Assembly (NCBI GenBank): GCA_002633005.1
Contig: NMRA01000354.1
Coordinates: forward strand, 363,634 to 389,875
From: Phoronis australis
Lineage: Eukaryota > Phoronida > Phoronidae
Length of the DNA stretch: 26,242 nt
Direction of reading: 5' to 3'
The notes under the pieces are model-generated. The model had not been told where the DNA came from and did no database searches. It saw only the letters and a program-made list of their open reading frames with translations. Both the position numbers and the translations under genes were made by a program. Shown here in pieces: positions 19,769 to 26,242 of this stretch; the first letter of the stretch is position 1; every line of letters begins with the position of its first letter.

Positions 19769-22700
19769 GTATTGATATTGCAATGAGTCTAGTGGTTACT
19801 GTTAGCATCATTTACATGTTGTTCAATTAATTATGCGCCATTAACATACTTGCAGTGTGAAACTTAGCACTTAATTTTTTTCTGTCAGACTTCGTGATTT
19901 GGTAAGAAATTTACTCCTGGCTTCATATTGAATAGTTGTGGTAAGTTATAATACCGAAAATTTTAACAATTTAATTCCAAAAAGCAAGGCTAACTATACA
20001 ACTTATAGTGTTGTTTCAAACAGATGTTTGGTTCTCTGATTTTCACTTATTTTATTTTATTTTAGTTCATTATCTGGAACCGAGGAAGCAGACAAGGCAC
20101 GTGCAAGAAGAAAAAAGGTGGAAAACTCTCATAGAACTGTGTTTGTTGGAAACCTTCCTGTGACATTTTCCAATAAGGTGCCGATTAGATTATTTCACGT
20201 GTTCATCAAATCTATGTACACTATATTAAGTTTTACTCCATGATATCATGGGATTGTGCATAAAGCAATTTGAGCAGTGCTTTGATACAAAGTTCTTGAT
20301 AGTTTCCTGATAGCCTTTTTGTTTCGAAGATGCTACATTTCCATGAAAATACCATTAGGAATCTTTGAGTTGTGCTTGTGAAATTTTACAAGCTGTGGAA
20401 ACTAGTTTCTTAAACCACGTCAAAAGAAAGATGGAAGCATTGCAGAACCACTGGTTTCTCCATATCTTTACTGGGACCTCTTTTAAGAGAACTTGTAGTA
20501 CTTTAAACTTTATGATTTGGTTATCTTAATAATTTCATAATAACTACATCATTGACTGCTTATTTCTTGGCCTTCACATTTTGTTAACTTTAGTTTAAAA
20601 CTTAAAAAGAGGATGCGCAATAAATTTTGTTTAGGGTAATAGTCTGATATAACGTGCCCGCATTTTGAGAACCACTTTGATGCTGTTGTTCAGTGGAGAA
20701 AACTGGTTCTCAAAATTGGGGCACATTATATCAGACTATTGCTTTTGTTCGGATTTATTTTTAAAACAAGTTACTATGACCTGTTTCTACATTTTTGGAT
20801 TCCTTTAAACTGCAGGACTTGAAGAAGCTCTTCAGAAAGTATGGTGAGATTGACAGTGTAAGGATACGATCAGCGGTGAGTGGTAAATGTAATTTGTAAT
20901 TTCTTGTAGAAGACCAAGTCATCCGTTTTACATAATTATGACATCCCTTAAAATCACTGCGGGCATTAATACGACAAGGATTTTCCGCAGTTACAGCTCT
21001 TTAATCCAAAGCCATTCACAAATACAGACACGTTTGCACTGCCTATTGTATTGGGAGAAGTGGAAATGTAATCAGCAAAATTCAAAATCTTTCCGATGAC
21101 ATTTAAAGTTGTGATTTCAGTTAATAGTTTACCAATTTTTAAAAATCAAAAGCTCAGCTTTTCTGGTAGTAAAACATCGCGATAGTTATTCTCTGAAGTG
21201 TTAGGTGTAAAGCTTTTGTAAGTTAGGCCTGAGTTGCTTACCACTGTTGATTAACCAGACAAGATCACGCTTAAAACAAGACTCACTAAAACGTAACAGT
21301 AGATCAGCCTTTGGGCACATGAGGGATTTCATCCTAAGGCTGTTGTCAGTTATAATACCACATTGTTGGGGCTCTGTGGTTAAAATTTTTTATACTGATT
21401 CCTCTAGGGTTATGTGCAGAAGCTGAAAAGAGAATTTTAAAGTTGATTGAGAGTAGCACTTGTTGGTTGCTCAGGTACCCATTATAAATTTAAGCTGCAT
21501 TTTGCTTTGTTTAGCTAGCAAAAACATTAAAATTGAATTGGGCTGTTTACTCTCATAAAATCGGTCTTGCAATATTCCTTAGTGTGATAGAATTCTATTT
21601 CCATTGCCAACAAGAATGTTGAAACCATCAGTAACTCAAGAAATTATTTCTGAGTTTATTATGTTGGCCAACATAAAATTACAGATTTAAAATGGTGCAA
21701 AGACTTTAGCAGCATTTCAAGTTGGAAAGAGCCTGGTAATGTTTTAAACCTCAAAGTGCTTCGGCTTAGAATTCAACACTGATAGCTTAACAGTGGCAAA
21801 ATGTTCCTCTATTGTTCGTTTTTCATTGTATGGTATCTGGTACCTTGATTTCAACTGTAGAAATCTTGCAGTCATTGTTTGGGTGCTTACAAACTGTACC
21901 GTTTGTTTCGTAAAGGAGTCTTTTTTTGTAAAAACATTGTCACTGTATGAAACTTATGAAAATGTGCAATCTACAAGTCATCACGTCAAGGTGTGTGGTG
22001 GTCACAATGACTACAAACCTGTGTTTGGTCAGAGAAAGAAACATTTTAGTTAGACCACTTAAAACTGCAGAAGTGAGCTTAACGTGCTCTTCACTTAGGT
22101 GAGGCATGGTCTCTAGGATTAGAAAAAAATCTAAGTTTTTTTCCTGCTTTAGATTATGCTGTGTTTATAGAATAACGTACTGTGACAAGCCACCTTGAGA
22201 CCTTGTTCTCAAGCAGTAATAAGCTGTCAGTTCTTTCCAAAGCAAAAAAATCATGTCTCAGGTAATTTGACTGAGGAACATGTTTCGATCAGTTTATACT
22301 GGTTGGTGGTGCAAATCAAAATTTTGTGAAAGAAAGTGGTGTCATTTCTGCGTGAAACCACTGCTGTTATAATTTACATGTGTTGTTCAATAATTGCTCG
22401 TGTAATTTTTACAGGTGGCTTCAGATCTATCCCTTCCCAAGAAAGTGGCGGTTATAAAGTATGAACTTTTTGTATTTTAAGAATCCATTGCGATGGCAAA
22501 TTAATTGCTTCAATGGACACCATTTTGCAAGTTTTGCATACTATTATTTTATTTAGAATTGATCAAGCAGTTCCATTAACCATTTCTGAATTGAGCTGAA
22601 AGGCTTTTCTGATTGATGAGCTGTTTGCTTATGATTGGTGCATCGAGGCAGTTGGGAGGTGACTCAATGGCTGTAGGTCTTATGATTGGTGTATCGAGGC

Positions 22701-25700
22701 AGTTGAGAGGTCACTAAATGGCTACTGGTCTTCGTTTATTTCAACGTCTGTAGTTAGTGAGCATTTGATATTCAGTGATGTGAAGGGATTGCATGTTCTT
22801 TCATCAGAAATAACGTCTTTTTGTCAAGATGTTTGATTTGGGGCTCATACCACGACAAAACTGGCCTCAATTTGCTCTTCACTATGATTGTAATTTCTGG
22901 GCCTTGGAAGAAATTTTAGTTTGTTTTTGCTTGATATCATGATCAACTGGTGAAAACACCAACCCACCCTGTTGACCCTGCTTTCCAGCATAAACAAGCT
23001 GTCAGTTCTTTTCAAGCCCATGGGTAAGTTTCATGAAAAGTGACTTAGACTTAAGACAGAAATTTGGTCTTACGCTCCACATAACTATTCCTGAAAAATA
23101 ACTAAATCTCTATTGAGAAAAACTACAAAGTATCTGAAAATGAATCCATAACCACAGGTTACTGAGGTATAAATTATAAATTATTTTTGGACTGTGATGC
23201 GCTCATAATTCCTTGGTTAAACCCTTTTTCAGCAATTATTGTTTTAAGCCACTTTCATGAAACCGAGCTCAGAAGTTGCTCCTAATATCAGTACGAAACA
23301 CATTGGAACTAGTTTTATAACCATACGTGACCTACATTGGAAATGAGTTTTTGACAGAATACATCTTTATATGTGATTGTAAAGCAATACTCTTGGTTTC
23401 TTCGTCCAGACAAAAGTACCATTCGACCCTTCAACGACTGAATGGTTATGTAGTCTTCAAGGAAAAAGAGTCTGCTCAGAAAGCTTTGAGGAAAAATGGT
23501 AAAGCAGTTGAAGGACATCATTTGAGAGTTGACCTTGCTGATGCTACATCTGGTGGGAACAGCAAGAAACAAGTAGGAGTTACTGAAAGTGGTGTTTATT
23601 GGGTTGTTGCAACTAATTGTTACTTCCAAGTCTTTATCAATCAATAATAAGTGGTGCAATTGTTACTTATTGTGTAAGCTTAAAAAACAGACGATGTATG
23701 TTGGCACTTGCTGTCTTTTGTATATAATTATCCTGACGATGTCTAATGAATTGACAAAACATTGAATGAATATGAATTTTTTTATTTGTGTGGCGATCTT
23801 CCGTTTTTAATCTTATTATGGCCAAAAACTGATTTAATTATTGTGTGAGGCCTCATATATATTATATTTGTGTCGTGCTAAACAGGTTTCAGTACACAAG
23901 ATAATTGGTTTGGAAACTTAGTGATTGATAAGGTTTGGTTATTCTAAAACTGAAAAAGATTACAAGTACTATTTTTGTCTAGAGTCTATACAGAAAGTAT
24001 AAATAATATTGCTTTCAGACTCATGACATAGTTCTAATAGTCAATCACTTTTACTTTCAGCATGACTATGCCCGGTCTGTCTTTGTTGGCAATTTGCCCT
24101 TTGGTAAGCATTGAAAACTCTAAATAACTGTCGTTTTCCTCTGTGTTCATGTTATCTCTAGCGCAAAAGGCATCATTTTGAACTCCAATCTCAACACAGT
24201 ACTTAAAGGGAAAATGAACAAATGCCTCCTGTTAAAACCTTTGAGGACAATTACTGTCAGCATAGAATTAGTTTAGTCTTTAGAAATCATTTCTGAAAAA
24301 ATCAGTTACAGTTACTAAGAAGTAGTATGGCTATTGAGAGTATCTCAGGCAATTCTTAACATTGTAACCAATTTGAATTCAAACAAAAGATAAGAATGTG
24401 ATGATCTTGTTTTGGAAGGGCAAAACTGAGTTTGAAGAAAGTTTTTATTTTTGATGCCAAAACAGTGGCGTTGATGTCTGCAGTTGCATTTCGCAATATT
24501 AGTTTCTGCATAATGTTTTGTTTGTGCAGCCTCACTTCAGAATGGCTGAACTATGAAATTTTGCAGATGTATTACTAGTGTCGAGAATTTGGTTTTGACA
24601 GATTTCATCACGACTAGGGCACGGCTTATAGCAGCTTTAAAATGTCTGCTTTCACACACCACTCCATATTTAATGGCAACATTTGTGTGTGAGGCTGAGT
24701 CTGAGGTAGAAATCTCAATGAAACATGTCTTTAATCTTCAGTTTGTCTGTTGACATTGTTCAGGCAGTGTGAAGCCCTGGGCAATTTAAAGGTGCATTTC
24801 GCCCCATTTAGTTGGCTAAAAACGAAAAAATTAAATTAGTCCTATTACTCTCATAAAATCGGTGTCATAACATTCCTCACCGTGACTGGATTCCATTTCT
24901 GTTACCAACTCAAGTCTTCATTGTGTATATGCACCATTTTCAAATCACAATTTTTGGGGTAGCCAAACATCGATAAATTCTTGAAACATTTTTTTTGCAT
25001 TGCTTATGGTTTCGATGTTTTTGTTGGTAATGGAAATATTATCCCATCACGGTAAGGTACATCATGATCCCAGTTTTATAAGCGTAGAAGCTCTAATTCT
25101 TTTTGTTTTTTCTTTAGTCGGCTAATGCTTAATGCAGCTTCATTAGCAATGTCAATGTTTGTGACGCAGAAATTTTGCTACATTTGTACGGCCAAAACTT
25201 CCTAGCTTAATTTTCCAAAAAGACACCAGAACAAATTGGTGGTGTGGTATTTTTTTAGTTGCTCAATTTTTCCATATGGAAAAAAATCCACCTGAGACTA
25301 GTAAAAGTAATGCAGGATTTTTTGCTCATCGCTTGACAAATCATTGAGTTTCAAACCTTGCTTGTGTGCCTTGCTGCACGAAACCTTGGCTGAAATTGAT
25401 GCGAGCAGGCGTTTTTTATTTTTTGTAAATCTCAAATGAGTTGGGGTATAGACTGTGCCAACTAATGCTTTTTATCAAATAACATTTGGATGCATTTGTA
25501 AAGTAAGAAAATGTGTGAATTTTCAGTTATGCTATGAAAGTCATTTCTATGTGGTTTCACTTCTTACGGGGCTGTGGTAACATTACGTTAACTTTCAGAC
25601 ATTGATGAGGACAGTGTTAGGAAGCACTTCAAACAATGTGGCCCGGTAGAAAATGTACGAATTGTGCGCGACGCTGCCACTGGCATTGGAAAAGGTTTTG

Positions 25701-26242
25701 GATATGTGCTGTTTCAGGTAACCCTGTTTATCTCCAACGGCTTATCTATATGTTCTACAGCTGTTAGTATGCTTCAAGTAAGCAGTATGTGTAACAAATA
25801 CCGAAATGTGGGATTAGACCTCCATGTTAGATGTTTACTTTAACACTAAGTAAAACTATTCAGGAGTGGATTATAAAAGAACGTGTATATTTGAGTTACA
25901 TAACTCCATTTTCCAAAACGTCTGTTTGAAATCTTCTAATTTGTTTTAAGGGCTCAGGTTACTAGACCCACACTCAGTTAGAAAGAGAGTTCAAGTAACT
26001 GTCTGTACTACTGGTATGTTCAACATAATTCCCTTTAAACAGGAATCTGATGCAGTGTCCCTTGCCCTGAAGCTCAATGGACGCCAACTAAACTCGCGTA
26101 CACTACGTGTGACCAGAGCTGTCAAAAAAGAAAAGAAACCAAAACAGAATGTATCCTTTTTTAACCGGTGATCATATATGAGGAAACTTACGTTTTCCAG
26201 AGTTTGGTGTTGTGTAGTGGTTTGTGTTGAGGCCTGATGCAA
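18798..26242 (+). CDS. RBM34: RNA-binding protein 34, two-RRM nucleolar protein; 3' end outside window
   Basis: RBM34 is the animal relative of yeast Nop12, a nucleolar RNA-binding protein needed for large-subunit rRNA processing. Eight coding exons join in phase to 540 codons. Residues 1-345 are a lysine- and serine-rich, probably disordered N-terminal region with several KKxK-type basic clusters that could act in nuclear or nucleolar localisation. It begins with EYVVGGIAQLLQG, resembling the DYRLGQVASSLF motif of human RBM34. RRM1 starts at RTVFVGNLP (347-355, RNP2) and has NGYVVFKE (407-414) in the RNP1 place. RRM2 has RSVFVGNLPF (455-464, RNP2) and KGFGYVLF (496-503, RNP1), followed by LALKLNGRQL. 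The region after RRM2 is basic. The last exon in view ends at a U12-type donor, and a basic C-terminal tail as in human RBM34 is expected beyond the window. The N-terminal region is much longer than in human RBM34 (about 430 residues in total). EXOC5 is divergently oriented upstream. Confidence 0.95.
19711..19727 (-). promoter_or_regulatory. CTCF-like motif inside RBM34 coding exon 1
   Basis: Read on the minus strand it is CACACCAGGGGGTGGTG, close to the CTCF core CCACCAGGGGGCGC. It also encodes APPPGVV, so the match may be accidental. Confidence 0.2.
20066..20177 (+). CDS. RBM34: RBM34 coding exon 2 (residues 324-361), RRM1 start
   Basis: Reads SLSGTEEADKARARRKKVEN then RTVFVGNLPVTFSNK, carrying RNP2 of RRM1. 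The acceptor is TTATTTTAG. The donor GTGCCG is non-standard after position +2, but the AAG/GT junction gives the right phase. Confidence 0.95.
20638..20740. mobile_element. Near-palindromic MITE-like element, copy 2 (RBM34 intron)
   Basis: The outer arms AATAGTCTGATATAACGTGC and the reverse complement of the right end, AATAGTCTGATATAATGTGC, differ at one base in 20. Both continue into TTTTGAGAACCA. The right half resembles the element at 17683-17796, sharing GAGAACCAGTTT and TCCACTGA in order. Length is 103 bp with no coding capacity. It sits in the intron splitting RRM1. Confidence 0.78.
20816..20875 (+). CDS. RBM34: RBM34 coding exon 3 (residues 362-381)
   Basis: Reads DLKKLFRKYGEIDSVRIRSA, the first helix and second strand of RRM1, matching vertebrate KLKSFFKEYGQIESVRFRS. 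The acceptor is AACTGCAG and the donor GTGAGT. Length is 60 nt. Confidence 0.96.
21486..21705. mobile_element. Long-TIR MITE family, copy A (RBM34 intron)
   Basis: Shares ACTCTCATAAAATCGG, ATTCCATTTC-like and CCATT-x-CCAACAA sequence with copy B at 24782-25138. The inner part (GAAACCAT, ATTT-x-AAAATGGTGCA) matches copy B on the reverse complement. The left end is clear near 21486. The right end is blurred, so this copy is degenerate or truncated. Confidence 0.6.
22415..22458 (+). CDS. RBM34: RBM34 coding exon 4 (residues 382-396)
   Basis: Reads VASDLSLPKKVAVIK across the splice, matching the vertebrate LSKKLAAIK insert between strands 2 and 3 of RRM1. The acceptor is TTTTACAG and the donor GTATGA. 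Length is 44 nt. Confidence 0.92.
22628..22731. repeat. Two-copy tandem repeat, 51-bp unit
   Basis: TTATGATTGGTG-x-ATCGAGGC occurs at 22629 and 22680, followed by AGTTG-x-GAGGT and AATGGCT in each copy. About 85-90 per cent identical by eye. It lies in the RBM34 intron between coding exons 4 and 5. Confidence 0.85.
23410..23572 (+). CDS. RBM34: RBM34 coding exon 5 (residues 396-450), RRM1 end
   Basis: Contains LNGYVVFKEKESAQKALRKN then HHLRVDLADATS, matching vertebrate NAYVVFKEE and IRVDLASETS. The acceptor is TTCGTCCAG and the donor GTAGGA. Length is 163 nt. Unspliced, the frame runs to a stop at 23647, which is unlikely to be used because RRM2 follows in phase. Confidence 0.95.
24061..24103 (+). 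CDS. RBM34: RBM34 coding exon 6 (residues 451-465), RRM2 start
   Basis: Reads HDYARSVFVGNLPF, RNP2 of RRM2. The acceptor is TACTTTCAG and the donor GTAAGC. Only 43 nt. Confidence 0.95.
24782..25138. mobile_element. Long-TIR MITE family, copy B (RBM34 intron)
   Basis: The left arm (ACTCTCATAAAATCGG, then CACCGTGACTGGATTCCATT and CTGTTACCAAC) is mirrored by the right arm, whose reverse complement reads TTACCGTGATGGGATAATAT and CCATTACCAAC. The arms are more than 100 bp each and imperfect. There is no open frame of note. Copy A is at 21486-21705. Confidence 0.7.
25599..25717 (+). CDS. RBM34: RBM34 coding exon 7 (residues 465-504), RRM2 core
   Basis: Contains VRKHFKQCGPVENVRIVRD and TGIGKGFGYVLFQ, a canonical RNP1 almost identical to vertebrate RBM34. 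The acceptor is AACTTTCAG and the donor GTAACC. Length is 119 nt. Confidence 0.98.
26043..26150 (+). CDS. RBM34: RBM34 coding exon 8 (residues 505-540), RRM2 end
   Basis: Reads ESDAVSLALKLNGRQLNSRT then LRVTRAVKKEKKPKQN, the last helix and strand of RRM2 plus a basic tail. The acceptor is TTTAAACAG. The next bases GTATCCTTTT match the U12-type donor. If it were not spliced, the frame would stop at TGA 26169-26171, adding VSFFNR. Confidence 0.9.
26151..26160 (+). promoter_or_regulatory. RBM34: U12-type (minor spliceosome) 5' splice site
   Basis: GTATCCTTTT right after the RRM2 exon matches the highly constrained U12-dependent GT-AG donor (GTATCCTTT). All other donors in both genes are ordinary U2-type. 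The matching branch point and acceptor would lie beyond the window. Confidence 0.75.

Noticed and set aside
19769-19775. RBM34 as a 325-residue protein ending at TGA 19773-19775
   Set aside because: The frame crosses the AAG/GTATTG donor. The spliced form continues into RRM1 in the correct phase.
21793-22053. 86-codon plus-strand frame
   Set aside because: It lies within the RBM34 intron between coding exons 3 and 4. It would break RRM1 if included and has no homology signal.
23573-23647. RBM34 ending at 23647 after RRM1
   Set aside because: Splicing at GTAGGA joins in phase with a canonical RRM2 in the next exons, so the read-through stop is intronic.
23315-23659. 114-codon minus-strand frame
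   Set aside because: It is the antisense shadow of RBM34 coding exon 5, which matches RRM1 on the plus strand.
1-26242. CRISPR array, bacterial operon, phage or viral gene set
   Set aside because: The window is intron-rich animal DNA. The one regular repeat (40-bp period at 7551-7886) has no unique spacers, and no viral or bacterial gene was recognised.

Overview
This is a 26.2-kb piece of an animal nuclear genome, AT-rich and intron-rich, most likely from a marine or other aquatic invertebrate. The evidence is two clearly orthologous, many-exon metazoan genes with GT-AG introns, protein similarity to vertebrates in the range expected for a distant animal, and introns full of decayed short inverted-repeat elements. 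The phylum cannot be fixed from the sequence alone. No bacterial, viral or CRISPR-type system was found.

Region 1 (1-1010) is the 3' flank, probably including the 3' UTR, of the first gene. Region 2 (1011-17220, minus strand) is a complete EXOC5 (Sec10, exocyst subunit 5) gene. I resolved 17 coding exons with consistent phases; they splice to 2148 nt, a 715-residue protein, against about 708 in human. Its introns carry a 40-bp minisatellite, a TA-flanked terminal-inverted-repeat element with an internal assembly gap, a perfect 33-bp-arm hairpin, three CTCF-like motifs in one orientation, and older repeat debris.

Region 3 (17221-18790) is the divergent intergenic stretch. It holds a 114-bp near-palindromic MITE-like element and, presumably, promoters for both genes. 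Region 4 (18798 to beyond 26242, plus strand) is RBM34, a two-RRM nucleolar protein related to yeast Nop12. Eight coding exons (540 codons) are present, and the last visible exon ends at a sequence matching the U12-type (minor spliceosome) 5' splice site, so the 3' end lies outside the window. RBM34 introns carry a second copy of the palindromic MITE family and two copies of another long-TIR family.

The two genes act in different processes: EXOC5 tethers secretory vesicles at the plasma membrane, and RBM34 binds RNA in nucleolar ribosome biogenesis. Their head-to-head order suggests possible shared promoter control but no shared pathway. The points most worth a second look are the U12-like donor, the two short inverted-repeat families, the CTCF-like cluster, the perfect intronic hairpin and a tandem duplication across an EXOC5 splice donor.
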